The translations under genes were made by a program, and so were the position numbers. From Turicibacter sp. TJ11 (GTDB taxonomy: Bacteria > Bacillota_I > Bacilli_A > MOL361 > Turicibacteraceae): a DNA stretch of 64,000 bases. The stretch is taken from the NCBI RefSeq assembly GCF_021497505.1, contig NZ_CP069349.1:1886001-1950000 (forward strand). Reading direction: 5' to 3'. Of this stretch, positions 35,879-45,263 are shown in pieces (the stretch's first letter is position 1; every line of letters starts with the position of its first letter). The notes under the pieces are model-generated. The model saw only the letters and a program-made list of their open reading frames with translations, ran no database searches and had not been told where the DNA came from.

Positions 35879-37204
35879 TTAAATAACAGCTTTTCCTCTC
35901 CAACCTCCGCGTTTCCAACGAATATAGAAGATAACAGCTCGTAAACACTCATCAAGTGCCATTGCAAGCCAAATCCCAACAAGTCCCCATCCTAAGACAA
36001 TTCCAAAAATGTAAGAAAGCAAGGTTGCTACACCCCACATCGATAAAACGCTAATGTAAACAGGATACTGTGTATCTCCCGAAGCTTGCATCCCACGAAT
36101 AATCACAATATTAACCGCACGACCAAGCTCTAAAAAGATTTCAATGAATGTAATTACTTTTAACAAAGATAAGATTTCTTGGTTATTTGTAAATAATCCA
36201 AAAATGTAATCACTTAATAAGAAAACACTCGTTGAAATAATCAATGTGACTAACATGGCAGGTCGTAATGTTTTCAAACTACGTTTATACGCTTCATCTT
36301 CTTCTTTAGCGCCTACTAGATGACCAATAATAATTTGATTCGCTTGGCCTACTGCTGAAGAATATAGGTATGAAAGCCAAGCAATCATATTAGCATACAC
36401 ACGTGCGGTAATAACAGCTGTTCCTAGTAAGTTCACACATGTTAAAATCACCATTTGAGAAAAGTTATACATAACACTTTCTCCACCTGCTGGCAATCCA
36501 ATACATAATAATTGCTTCGATGTTTCTTTAGGAAACGGACGGAGATATTTAATATGTAAATTCCCTTCGATTTTGCTTACAAATAGTAGATACGCTAATA
36601 TCACTCCAACAAATCGGCTAAAGACACTTGAAATCGCAATTCCCATAATTCCTAAAGACGGTAATAACAGTGCATTTCCAATGATATTTAGGATATTTAC
36701 CATAACAGAGATATACATTCCTTGCTTGATCAGCCCGTTACTTCTAAAGATTGCCGAGAAACTCATAAATAATGCCTGTAAAAAAACAAGACCTCCAACG
36801 ATGTTTAAATAAATCTTAGCGTCAGCTTGTAATTCAGTTGGCATCTTTAAGGCTTGAAATAACGCATCACTTCCTAAAAATAAGGCTGCACTAATCAAAA
36901 CACTGAAAATTAAGTTTATAAAAATACCTACCGTATAAATTTCTGAAACCTTTTCTTTATTTTTAGACCCTAAATACTGTGTGACCATAATGGTAATGGC
37001 CATCGTAACAATACTAAAAGTAATCGTAACAAAGTTCATAATTGTATTGACGTTTCCGATGGCTGCTACTGCATTCTCAGAATATTGACTCATCATCATC
37101 TGATCAACATTTCCAACGAGCATTTGTAAAACTAGTTCGATGAAAATTGGCCAAGTTAACTTAAACAACAATCCCTTTTGATTCATTTGTAGTGTTTGAC
37201 TCAT
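35879..37204 (-). CDS. MATE-family efflux transporter
   Basis: 441 aa from the second ATG of a pair (37207/37204), which is 6 bp from AAGGAG; the frame is open to 37255 without a site. Twelve membrane helices are apparent. MATE hallmarks: LTWPIFIELVLQMLVGNVDQMMMSQYSENAVAAIG at the start and the matching second half LCIGLPAGGESVMYNFSQMVI. It exports drugs or metabolites using an H+ or Na+ gradient. It is an insertion in the yabR-spoIIE interval. IS1182 copy 1 ends 7 bp beyond its stop codon. Confidence 0.9.
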   Translation of the reverse strand: MSQTLQMNQKGLLFKLTWPIFIELVLQMLVGNVDQMMMSQYSENAVAAIGNVNTIMNFVTITFSIVTMAITIMVTQYLGSKNKEKVSEIYTVGIFINLIFSVLISAALFLGSDALFQALKMPTELQADAKIYLNIVGGLVFLQALFMSFSAIFRSNGLIKQGMYISVMVNILNIIGNALLLPSLGIMGIAISSVFSRFVGVILAYLLFVSKIEGNLHIKYLRPFPKETSKQLLCIGLPAGGESVMYNFSQMVILTCVNLLGTAVITARVYANMIAWLSYLYSSAVGQANQIIIGHLVGAKEEDEAYKRSLKTLRPAMLVTLIISTSVFLLSDYIFGLFTNNQEILSLLKVITFIEIFLELGRAVNIVIIRGMQASGDTQYPVYISVLSMWGVATLLSYIFGIVLGWGLVGIWLAMALDECLRAVIFYIRWKRGGWRGKAVI

Positions 37205-37531
37205 CATCTTCTCCTTATAGATATATAATTTTGTTTTCCTCATAAAAGACAACAATGGATTTTAACATCTTACAAAAAAATTGTAAATATCTCTACTTAC
37301 TATAATAGATGATCCTATGTTTTTCGTTAGCTTCTACATCTGATTGTTTCTTTGTTGTTCAATTAAGTCTACACTAATCAACAGCAATATTCGTTTCATA
37401 AAAAAATCGCAGTTTAGCTGCGATTTTTTTATGAATATGTTTAAATACTTACACCTATTTTTTTATATAAAAGCCCCATCCTACTAGATAGGAATGGGGT
37501 CAGAATATATATGCTAAACAAGTGTCGTTAA
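37205..37531. other. Intergenic between yabR and the MATE gene
   Basis: It holds two terminators: 37464-37500 (minus-strand CCCCATTCCTA-TAGGATGGGG then T-run), which ends the yabP-yabQ-divIC-yabR unit, and 37398-37432 (ATCGCAG-CTGCGAT with A- and T-runs). The MATE promoter should be near 37260-37330. Confidence 0.65.
37464..37500 (-). terminator. Terminator after yabR
   Basis: A GC-rich stem (ACCCCATTCCTA with TAGGATGGGGCT) is followed by TTTTATAT on the minus strand. Confidence 0.85.
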
Positions 37532-37888
37532 TTAGTTTGAACGACGACGTTGTGTTTTCATGTTCTTTTTAAGAGCCGATTGTTTTTCATCGCTATCTTT
37601 TAAGAAGTTAGTAATTGCTTTATCTAAGTCTAAAGCTGGACGAGCTGGCTTTTCTGGGCGAGCTGGTTTCATTGAAAGGTTAATTTTCCCTTCTGGTGTC
37701 ACCTCTTTAACGCGCACAGTTACTTCCTGACCCACGCTGACAACATCTTCAACTTTTTCTACGAATTTTTCGGATAACTCACTAATGTGTACAAGTCCTG
37801 ATTTACCATTTTCTAATTCCACAAATGCACCGAACTTCTTAACACTCGTGATTTTACCATTTAACTTTTGACCAGCTGTGATTGACAT
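37532..37888 (-). CDS. yabR: S1-domain RNA-binding protein YabR
   Basis: 118 aa. One S1 OB-fold: GQKLNGKITSVKKFGAFVELENGKSGLVHISELSEKFVEKVEDVVSVGQEVTVRVKEV as a continuous domain (residues 6-64), then a basic tail ending KTQRRRSN. It binds RNA or ribosomes in the cytoplasm. It directly follows divIC as in Bacillus and probably shares its transcript. Confidence 0.93.
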   Translation of the reverse strand: MSITAGQKLNGKITSVKKFGAFVELENGKSGLVHISELSEKFVEKVEDVVSVGQEVTVRVKEVTPEGKINLSMKPARPEKPARPALDLDKAITNFLKDSDEKQSALKKNMKTQRRRSN

Positions 37889-37934
37889 AAAAATCGACAG
37901 TCCTCCTCATAAATTTTTATATTTTTTAATTTAC

Positions 37935-38273
37935 TTATTCTTGTTCTTCCGGAAGCTTAAATATTATTTCGCCTTCCTCTGATTTGAAATATTTCTCACG
38001 TGCAAGCTTAGCAATATAGTCTTCATTCTCAAGTTTGCTTATTTCATTGCGATAATATTCCTCTTTTGCGATTAACTCATCATATTGTTCTTGATATGTA
38101 GCTAAGTTTTCACGCGCTTTAGTAAGTTTTGACAGACGATCCGTGTACATGAAAGCCGCTGTTATTACGAAGAAACCAATTAATAGACTCATCGTTAAGA
38201 TACGACGATAAAGAAATTGTCTTCTTCTTTTTCTATTGTTCTTCTGTATTAATGTTAGTTTTCTTTTTGCCAC
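37935..38273 (-). CDS. divIC: Cell-division protein DivIC (FtsB-like)
   Basis: 112 aa with a GTG start. A very basic cytoplasmic start (KNNRKRRRQFLYRR), one membrane helix (about residues 28-48) and an outer coiled coil (LTKARENLATYQEQYDELIAKEE) ending EKYFKSEEGEIIFKLP, the family C-terminal motif. It forms the FtsL-DivIB-DivIC complex at the septum. It overlaps the yabQ 3' end by 41 bp. Confidence 0.94.
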   Translation of the reverse strand: MAKRKLTLIQKNNRKRRRQFLYRRILTMSLLIGFFVITAAFMYTDRLSKLTKARENLATYQEQYDELIAKEEYYRNEISKLENEDYIAKLAREKYFKSEEGEIIFKLPEEQE

Positions 38274-38757
38274 GTCGTCTCTCCCTCTTCTTACCTGACA
38301 TTCTTTTTCCTAATTTAGCTATAGGCGTATAAAATAAAAGCTTTAAGATTCTAAGAAACAACATTATTATATCAGAAACAATCTTGTAAATAAACATAAT
38401 GGGTGAAATTACTAAGATATTCACTACTTTTTTTAAAAAGTCAGCTACTGTGAACAAACTTTCTCCTAGCATTTCAAGATCACGATGTAATGGCTGTTTG
38501 AAGAACTTAAAATAAATGACTGCACCAACAATTAAGAAAATTAAAATGTACAAATGAAAGATTCCTTCATTCACATTATATATATAGACAAAAGTAAGGG
38601 GAATCTGGATTAACCAGTATAAAATAATAACGGCCCATTGCATGTAAGAATTTAAAAATATTTCTTTAATGATGAAGATAAAATCGAGCGTAATTCCTAT
38701 AAAAACTCCATACAACAAGACGTGTATCATCAATTCAAATTGAACTTGTAAACTCAT
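38233..38757 (-). CDS. yabQ: Spore cortex protein YabQ
   Basis: 174 aa, multi-spanning (three to four helices: LMIHVLLYGVFIGITLDFIF, WAVIILYWLIQIPLTFVYIY, LYILIFLIVGAVIYF), then an amphipathic stretch and a very basic tail (KRMSGKKRERRRGKKK). YabQ is needed for cortex formation in B. subtilis and is made under sigma-E. The start overlaps the yabP stop (ATGA). Position and topology, more than sequence, carry the call. Confidence 0.9.
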   Translation of the reverse strand: MSLQVQFELMIHVLLYGVFIGITLDFIFIIKEIFLNSYMQWAVIILYWLIQIPLTFVYIYNVNEGIFHLYILIFLIVGAVIYFKFFKQPLHRDLEMLGESLFTVADFLKKVVNILVISPIMFIYKIVSDIIMLFLRILKLLFYTPIAKLGKRMSGKKRERRRGKKKTNINTEEQ

Positions 38758-39071
38758 TTAAACAGTTTGCTAAGGATTCCTTTTGAGTCTTCACCTACTA
38801 GATCAAAATCATCATAGTCATAACCTGTGATATACCCAATAATCGATAGCTCCCCTTTTTCAAGATCTAGATTTTTCAATTCTAAATCCATTCCCCTTAC
38901 TGTTAAAATCCCCATTGTTGTGTCAAGCGTAAATAGTTCACTATCAAAGCTAAGTAACTTCTTAATACCAGTGACATCCATTAATTTACGTTCTTTCATT
39001 GACACCTGATGATAGCCTAGTAATGTCGTCGGTTTTTGCTTCATATACGATTCTTTTTCATAAATGTTCAT
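38754..39071 (-). CDS. yabP: Sporulation protein YabP
   Basis: 105 aa. Contains the YabP/YqfC domain: MDVTGIKKLLSFDSELFTLDTTMGILTVRGMDLELKNLDLEKGELSIIGYI as a run of beta strands. A GGAGGGAAG site sets the start at 39071. It works with YabQ at the outer forespore membrane. First gene of yabP-yabQ-divIC-yabR. In Bacillus rqcP directly precedes it; here an 8-kb island intervenes. Confidence 0.93.
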   Translation of the reverse strand: MNIYEKESYMKQKPTTLLGYHQVSMKERKLMDVTGIKKLLSFDSELFTLDTTMGILTVRGMDLELKNLDLEKGELSIIGYITGYDYDDFDLVGEDSKGILSKLFK

Positions 39072-39845
39072 AGTCTCTTCCCTCCGTTATCTGTTTTATC
39101 ATTAGAATTTATGAACACTCTAATTTAAATATAACTTTAGGATGAGAAAGATATTGTTTCTATGGCATATTATACGTCGTCAATAGACAGGTTGTTCATT
39201 AAACCGACTCAATCTCAGTATATTCTTTGTATGAATGTCCTCGTTAATCATGAAGATGACGAATTGACTCTTTTATTATGTTACTTAAAATATGTTGAAA
39301 GATTCTAATCCCTATTTATATAAAAAAGAACTAGGTTATACTTCTACTCTCTAAAAGAAAAAGAAGATTTTTTTAAAGCCCGCTACTATTAGCCTAACTA
39401 ACTCTCAAAAAAAGGAATCCAATTTACATGCTTTAAAAACTAAAGTAACACAACCTTTTGAGGCATAAAAAAAGAAATACTTAAAAATACCTTCAAACTG
39501 AATTCACAAAAGCGACCCTTTATAGAATCTACATTAAGTTAGACAACAGAATGAAATGTATTTTTTAGTACTTCAAGATGTTAACTTGGCAGGTGGTCTT
39601 TCCCCTGCACCGAGTGTCGGATACCAAACCGAAGTTCAAGCAATCATCATTTATATTATATGATCACTACCAAAAAATATTCATGTTATTTATTTGGCTC
39701 AACACCAGAATTGGTTCTTGACAAAAAGTTGAGATAAATAGTCCAATCACAGAGTTAGAATTTAGGTATTTTTTCATTACTCATAAAGAACCATTAGAGT
39801 TAATTTCTTAGTTGAACCAAGTCAAGCACCATTTTTGGTGAAGAC
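39072..39845. other. Gene-free stretch, 774 bp, possible decayed sequence
   Basis: It lies at the junction between the conserved yab block and the inserted island. Segment 39570-39650 (GGCAGGTGGTCTTTCCCCTG region) is GC-richer than its surroundings and all frames are broken by stops, as in a gene remnant, but I cannot name a parent. A hairpin with CACCA-TGGTG arms lies at about 39815-39850 after the lipoprotein gene. Nothing else is seen. Confidence 0.4.
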
Positions 39846-40886
39846 TCATTTATTTAGATAATAAAAGTCCTCATTTGGTAAACTTCCACCTACTGTGTTC
39901 ACATCAAACTCGTAAAGTTTTTGCAAATAAAGTTCAATCTCTTCTTTAGCCTCCTCAGCTGTTTTAAACATTAAGTTTGAGTTAAAAACAACGTCTCTTG
40001 CAATATGTTGTGGCAGATCAAATCCCATCTTTACCAACTCAGCTGCCATTTCGTCTGGTGATTCATTAGCGAATTCAATACTTGCCTCTATTTGAGCAAG
40101 TAGAGGTTCTATCACTTCCTGATGATTTTCAATTAAGTTTTTATGAATAAATAAGCTCGCTTGTGGATAAGAAGTTCCTCCATACCATTCACGATATACT
40201 TTTTGAAAGTCTACAATCACATTCGTTGCTTCTACCTTCTTATTTAAAGTAGAAAGGGAAGGCTCTGAAATAACTGCTAGATTTGTTTCCCCAGCTTCAT
40301 ACCTGGCTTGAACATCAGAAGCACTTGATAAATACTCTATTTCAACCTGATTTAATAATCCTTTTTCTTTTAAAAACATTTGTAAAACAAAATCAGACGT
40401 ACTACCTTCTTCAAAAGCTGTAATTTTTCGTCCTGCTAGTTCATCGATCGTCAAATTCTCATCACTAATGAGATAAAGGCTCCCCCACCCTAAGGTAGCA
40501 ACTAACTGATAAGGAACTTGTTCTTGATAAACAATCGCCCCTAAATTTGTTGGTGCCATAATAACTTCTGCCGTTTCAGAAGTAAAAGCAGAAACTAATT
40601 CGTTGCTTTCTTTTATATAAGGTTGAATTTCATAACTTACGTGATTCCCTAAGCTTGGTTTTATAGCTGCTAAGTGAGCAAGTGACATCGCTGTTGCTTC
40701 ATTTGGAACTAATATAGTAAACGAAACCGGATCAAACTGTGAAGATATCTTTGGAACTTCTTGTTCTACTATTTCTTCCTTAACTACTTTAGGTGATATC
40801 ACTTTTGGTGATTCATTTGGTTTTTCTTCGTTTGCACATCCCGTTAATCCAACGATCAACATAAAGATGATCCATATATTTTTCAT
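39846..40886 (-). CDS. NMT1/SsuA-like ABC substrate-binding lipoprotein, orphan
   Basis: 346 aa. Signal peptide with lipobox GLTGCA, an acidic/Lys linker (residues 20-50), then a type II binding fold: FTILVPNEATAMSLAHLAAI, ETAEVIMAPTNLGAIVYQ, YQLVATLGWGSLYLISDE, LAGRKITAFEEGSTSDFVLQMFLKEKGL and ETNLAVISEPSLSTL. This is the pattern of aromatic sulfonate, nitrate or thiamine-precursor binding proteins. No permease of that type is next to it. It is divergent from an importer operon whose last gene has the same fold without a signal peptide. Confidence 0.82.
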   Translation of the reverse strand: MKNIWIIFMLIVGLTGCANEEKPNESPKVISPKVVKEEIVEQEVPKISSQFDPVSFTILVPNEATAMSLAHLAAIKPSLGNHVSYEIQPYIKESNELVSAFTSETAEVIMAPTNLGAIVYQEQVPYQLVATLGWGSLYLISDENLTIDELAGRKITAFEEGSTSDFVLQMFLKEKGLLNQVEIEYLSSASDVQARYEAGETNLAVISEPSLSTLNKKVEATNVIVDFQKVYREWYGGTSYPQASLFIHKNLIENHQEVIEPLLAQIEASIEFANESPDEMAAELVKMGFDLPQHIARDVVFNSNLMFKTAEEAKEEIELYLQKLYEFDVNTVGGSLPNEDFYYLNK

Positions 40887-41215
40887 TTTTAAATTCCTCC
40901 TATGACCTTCTGCCTACGATTATATCTAAAAGTATTCCGACTTGAGTCATAAAACGTTAGCCACTTTCTGCACATATTAGACAATACCTATCTAATATTA
41001 GTATTAATTCAATAAAATAGTTAAAATTTATCGGATATCGCAACTTCACCTGATCTTTTTCTACATTAAATGAGAGAGATTTATTAATCCTTTTTTAAAT
41101 TAATCTTATTTTTGTCGGTTTATGTTGAAAAAATCACAATATCTATATCTCTAAAAAGCTAGATTTGTTATAATATGCAAGGATTTTATAAATTATTGGA
41201 AGTGAGTGATTAAGA
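40887..41215. promoter_or_regulatory. Divergent promoter region of the importer island
   Basis: It contains -10 boxes on each strand: TATAAT at 41169-41174 (plus, 42 bp before the GTG start) and GATATAATCG near 40915-40925 (minus). No riboswitch or strong operator is apparent. Confidence 0.5.
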
Positions 41216-42304
41216 GTGAATTATATTACATTCCACGACGTTTCAAAAACCTATACTCATCCTCATCAAGAAGTTATTAAAAATTTTAATCTAGAGATTA
41301 AAAAAGGTGAGTTTATTGTGATTGTTGGTCCTAGTGGAAGTGGAAAATCAACCTTACTAGAATTAATTTGTGGATTTGAAGCATTAACCAGCGGAACCAT
41401 TTCAATCGATGGAACGATGATTAACGATGTTTTACCTAAAAATCGTGATGTTGCCATGGTCTTTCAAAATTATGCTTTACTTCCTCACTTAACAACGTAT
41501 GAAAATATTGCATTTGGCATGAAAATTCGTAAATGCTCTAAAAAAGAAATTGAAGAGAAAGTACAGTGGGCAGCTAAAATTTTAAAACTAGAAGATTATT
41601 TACATATACTTCCTAAAAATCTATCTGGTGGACAGCGTCAACGCGTTGCCATTGCTCGTGCGATCGTCAGAGAACCTAAACTATTCTTAATGGACGAACC
41701 TCTTTCTAATCTAGATGCTAAATTACGTGATTCAACAGCAACAGAAATCACGAATCTTCATCGCCGATTAAATGCCACAACTATTTATGTGACTCACGAT
41801 CAAACAGAAGCTTTGACTATGGCTGATCGAATGGTTATCTTACACGAAGGTAAGATTCAACAAATTGGAACTCCTATTGAAATCTACACAAAACCAAAAA
41901 ATTTATTTGTGGCTACTTTTATTGGTAAACCTCAAATGAATCTATTTGATTTCGTGATAAAAAATGAAGACGCCCTTCTACTTAACGATGTGACGCTTCA
42001 TTTAGGAGAATATCTAAACTCACTTTTACCAACTGAAGACTATCTTTTAGCCATTCGACCTGAGCACATTAAAGAAACGAATGATAAAAACGGAATTAAA
42101 ACCACCATCAAAAAAGTCGAATACATGGGAAGCGATCAAATTCTTCACCTAGCTAAAGGAGAAGAACTCATCACCATGAAATGTTATAACAGCCAAGAAT
42201 ACAAAGAAGGTCAAGCCCTTCATATCACCTTTGATTTACACCATGCCCATGTTTTCAATAAAAACACACAAGAAAGGATCGAACCTAGTTATGAAAAAAA
42301 TTAA
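41216..42304 (+). CDS. ABC importer ATP-binding protein (PotA/MalK type)
   Basis: 362 aa with a GTG start and GGAAGTGAG upstream. Walker A VGPSGSGKST, Q-loop FQNYALLPHLT, signature LSGGQRQR, Walker B LFLMDEPLSNLD and switch His in YVTHDQTEAL are intact. The C-terminal regulatory TOBE domain contains LLAIRPEHIKE and VEYMGSDQILHL. First gene of a six-gene operon; its 3' end overlaps the binding-protein gene by 14 bp. Confidence 0.94.
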   Translation: MNYITFHDVSKTYTHPHQEVIKNFNLEIKKGEFIVIVGPSGSGKSTLLELICGFEALTSGTISIDGTMINDVLPKNRDVAMVFQNYALLPHLTTYENIAFGMKIRKCSKKEIEEKVQWAAKILKLEDYLHILPKNLSGGQRQRVAIARAIVREPKLFLMDEPLSNLDAKLRDSTATEITNLHRRLNATTIYVTHDQTEALTMADRMVILHEGKIQQIGTPIEIYTKPKNLFVATFIGKPQMNLFDFVIKNEDALLLNDVTLHLGEYLNSLLPTEDYLLAIRPEHIKETNDKNGIKTTIKKVEYMGSDQILHLAKGEELITMKCYNSQEYKEGQALHITFDLHHAHVFNKNTQERIEPSYEKN

Positions 42305-43559
42305 AACTTTATTAGTGGCTGCTTCATTCCTATCATTAGCAGCTTGTCAATCTAAACCAGCGGTTGAAGGGGAAGGTAAAATTGGAGGAACTTTAACTGT
42401 CGTGACTTCTCGTACAGATGCAGACGAGTTATATGCAAGTATTGAAGAAGGGTTTAAAGCGAAATACCCAGAAGTTGAAGATATCATTTGGGAATCATCA
42501 GCAGATTACGATTCAGATATTATGAAACGTATGAATACTAAAAATTATGGAGATGTTTTATTTGTTCCATTTACAATGGCTGGAACACCAAGTGAGTATG
42601 AGAACTACTTCTATCCACTTGGAACAGTTGAAGAATTAGAAAAAACATATTTAGACGTAACAGAAGCTGTGTATAACGATACTGTCTATGGATTACCTGT
42701 TTCAATTAACATTTTAGGATTTGTTTATAACAATGATGTGTTACAAGCTGCAGGTATTGATTCAATGCCAACATCAACAGAAGGATTATTACAAACATGT
42801 GAACAAATCGAAACAAAAACAGGAGCAACTTGCTTCTATACAGACTACAATAAAAATTTAGGTGTTTGGGCAGGAGCCTTATCATCTTATGGTGAAAATT
42901 ATAAAGAAGCAGCCTTAAACGGAAACGCCTTCGACGAAGGGCAACCTATTCGTGAAGTGATGGATTTATTCTATGCCCTAGCATCTAATGGATATATTGA
43001 AGAAGATCCTATCACTGGAGATTCTGCTCAATCTTATCAATTATTAGCAGATGGTAAAGTTGCAATGATCATGCGTGCATCTCAAGATTTAGCAGAGATT
43101 CAAGCTTTAAATGATTCAGAAGATAATATTAAGTTAGCACCGTTCCCAACAACATTAAATGGATCAACAAGTGTTCCTGTTGGTGCGCCTGGTGTTATTG
43201 GAATTAACAAAAACACTGAAAACTTAGCGACTGCAAAAGCCTTCTTAGAATACTTTATTTCATCTGAAAGTGGATACGCAGCTGATTTAAACGGAGTTCC
43301 TACCGTTATTGCTGAATTAAATGATGATCAACGTCAATTATTTGAAGAAGGAAATGTTGTTAAAACAGCTTCAACGGAATCTGCTGAGATTCAAGAACGT
43401 TATAGTGCGGTTGCAAATGAAGTTGGAATTGGTCGCTTAACGGATGTTTTACAAACAGTTATTAACATCGGATTATATCCAGAACAAAACATGAGCTATG
43501 AAGCCTATGTTAATCAATTACAAGATGCTTGGACACAAGCGTTAGCAAATCATGAATAA
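42291..43559 (+). CDS. ABC importer substrate-binding lipoprotein (family 1, CUT1-like)
   Basis: 422 aa from the ATG at 42291, set by AAAGGATC upstream. Lipobox SLAACQ. Family-1 features: YGDVLFVPFTMAG, TVYGLPVSINILGFVYNNDVLQAAGI, GKVAMIMRASQDLAEI and GAPGVIGINKNTENLATAKAFLEYF. Relatives bind oligosaccharides or polyols, so the obvious substrate is a carbohydrate-like molecule; its operon partners hint at something else (see findings). Confidence 0.93.
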   Translation: MKKIKTLLVAASFLSLAACQSKPAVEGEGKIGGTLTVVTSRTDADELYASIEEGFKAKYPEVEDIIWESSADYDSDIMKRMNTKNYGDVLFVPFTMAGTPSEYENYFYPLGTVEELEKTYLDVTEAVYNDTVYGLPVSINILGFVYNNDVLQAAGIDSMPTSTEGLLQTCEQIETKTGATCFYTDYNKNLGVWAGALSSYGENYKEAALNGNAFDEGQPIREVMDLFYALASNGYIEEDPITGDSAQSYQLLADGKVAMIMRASQDLAEIQALNDSEDNIKLAPFPTTLNGSTSVPVGAPGVIGINKNTENLATAKAFLEYFISSESGYAADLNGVPTVIAELNDDQRQLFEEGNVVKTASTESAEIQERYSAVANEVGIGRLTDVLQTVINIGLYPEQNMSYEAYVNQLQDAWTQALANHE

Positions 43560-44430
43560 TCAGTTTAAAAAAAAGGAACGAGTCCTCATCGGATTCTTCC
43601 TTTTTATTCCTTTATTATTACTAATTACGTTTGGAATTTTACCTATTATCGAAATTGTCTCATATAGTTTTACTTCATGGAATGGAATTAGTAGTTATAA
43701 AACATGGGTCGGTATTGATAACTATATTCAAGTGCTAACGACTCCAAAATACTTTGAACCCTTTATTAATAACCTGTATTATTTTGGATCAGGGCTGTTG
43801 CAAATTATTATTGCTCTTTATTTTGCGATTATTTTATCGTTTAATGTCAAACTTAAATCTTTCTTTAAAGCAAGTATTGTCTTTCCAACGTTAATCAGTG
43901 GTGTTGCTATTTCAATGATGTTTCGAATGTTTTATACTCCAGGTGGATCGTTCGATGTCATCTTAACAGCACTTGGACTTGAAAAATTCATTCACTTTTG
44001 GTTAGGCGATCCTCGTTTTGTGAATTTCACTCTAGCTGGAATCTCCCTTTGGCGACATACAGGTCTTCGATTTCTGATGTTTTATGGAGCTATTCAATCG
44101 ATTCCAAAAGAATATTACAAAGTAGCTGATATTGAAGGCGCCAGTTTTATTCAAAAAGTAAGATTTATTATCTTACCTAATATTCAAACGGTACTTAAAA
44201 TTAACCTAATTCTTTTGACAGTAGGAGCCATTACCGCTTTTGAAATTCCCATGATTATGACCAATGGTTCAAACGGAACAACCACTTTCTTACTTCAAAC
44301 GATGAAAACCGCTTTTGAAAAAAAGCAACTAGGTTTAGCTGCTTCAATGGCAGTTATTATTACTCTTGTTTTAATTCTTTTAACAGCTATTCAAAAAAAA
44401 TTATTTGGGAATGATGAACACGATGCTTAA
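43552..44430 (+). CDS. ABC importer permease (MalF/UgpA type)
   Basis: 292 aa, six membrane helices. The coupling motif appears as YYKVADIEGASFIQKVRFIILPNI (EAA loop). It overlaps the binding-protein gene by 8 bp through ATGAATAA and the next permease by the same device (ATGCTTAA). Confidence 0.93.
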   Translation: MNNQFKKKERVLIGFFLFIPLLLLITFGILPIIEIVSYSFTSWNGISSYKTWVGIDNYIQVLTTPKYFEPFINNLYYFGSGLLQIIIALYFAIILSFNVKLKSFFKASIVFPTLISGVAISMMFRMFYTPGGSFDVILTALGLEKFIHFWLGDPRFVNFTLAGISLWRHTGLRFLMFYGAIQSIPKEYYKVADIEGASFIQKVRFIILPNIQTVLKINLILLTVGAITAFEIPMIMTNGSNGTTTFLLQTMKTAFEKKQLGLAASMAVIITLVLILLTAIQKKLFGNDEHDA

Positions 44431-45250
44431 AACATTCACTATTAAAACTTTGAAATATTTAACACTTATTGCTTGGGTCATCATTGTTTTTTTACCGATT
44501 TTAACGGTCATCTTTGGTTCATTTAAAACGTATGATGAATTTACTATCACGACAGGAATCACACTCCCACAGAACTTTTTAAACTTTGAAAATTACTATC
44601 TCGCTTTAACGAAAGGAAAGATGCTAACTGGTTTCATCAACACCTTTCTTTTAATTTTATTTGGAGTTACAGGTAGTATCTTTATTGGCTCAATGGTCGC
44701 TTATGTTATTAATCGATTTGATTTCAAATATAAAAAGCTAATTTTATTTATGTATCTTTTTGTGTCGATTGTTCCAATGGAAATTTCTCAAGTTTCGACA
44801 TTTAAAATTATCGATGCTTTAGGATTATATAATACGCGTTTAGCACCTATTTTACTTTATTTAGGCGCTGACGTTTTAATGGTTTATCTTTACTTACAAG
44901 TTCTTGAAAAAATTCCAAAGGAAATCGATAAAGCAGCTATGCTAGAGGGAGCTAATTATTTTCAAATTTATAAACAAGTGATTTTCCCGCTTCTGAAACC
45001 TGCAACAGCAACTGTTGCGATGTTAAAAGTCATTTCTATTTATAATGATTTTTATATTCCTTATCTTTACATGCCTGGAGAAAATCTTCATACGATTTCA
45101 ACAGCTTTATTTAATTTTATGGGACCTCATCGGATCGAATGGAATGTCATTTGTGCTGCTATTATTTTAAGCCTCGTCCCGATGCTTATTTTCTTTTTAA
45201 TGTTACAAAAACACATCTACGCTGGACTCACAGCGGGAAGTATCAAATAA
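44423..45250 (+). CDS. ABC importer permease (MalG/UgpE type)
   Basis: 275 aa if started at the ATG at 44423, which gives the same 8-bp overlap seen at the previous junction; in-frame ATG/TTG codons at 44405-44414 are alternatives. Six helices and an EAA loop IPKEIDKAAMLEGANYFQIYKQVIFPLL. Pairs with the upstream permease in the membrane. Confidence 0.92.
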   Translation: MLKTFTIKTLKYLTLIAWVIIVFLPILTVIFGSFKTYDEFTITTGITLPQNFLNFENYYLALTKGKMLTGFINTFLLILFGVTGSIFIGSMVAYVINRFDFKYKKLILFMYLFVSIVPMEISQVSTFKIIDALGLYNTRLAPILLYLGADVLMVYLYLQVLEKIPKEIDKAAMLEGANYFQIYKQVIFPLLKPATATVAMLKVISIYNDFYIPYLYMPGENLHTISTALFNFMGPHRIEWNVICAAIILSLVPMLIFFLMLQKHIYAGLTAGSIK

Positions 45251-45263
45251 AGGGGAGACTCAT

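Noticed and set aside
40887..41215. TPP riboswitch upstream of the NMT1-like genes
   Set aside because: No CTGAGA or ACCTGATCTGG-type element is present; a CACCTGATCT word near 41046-41055 is isolated and lacks the paired stems.
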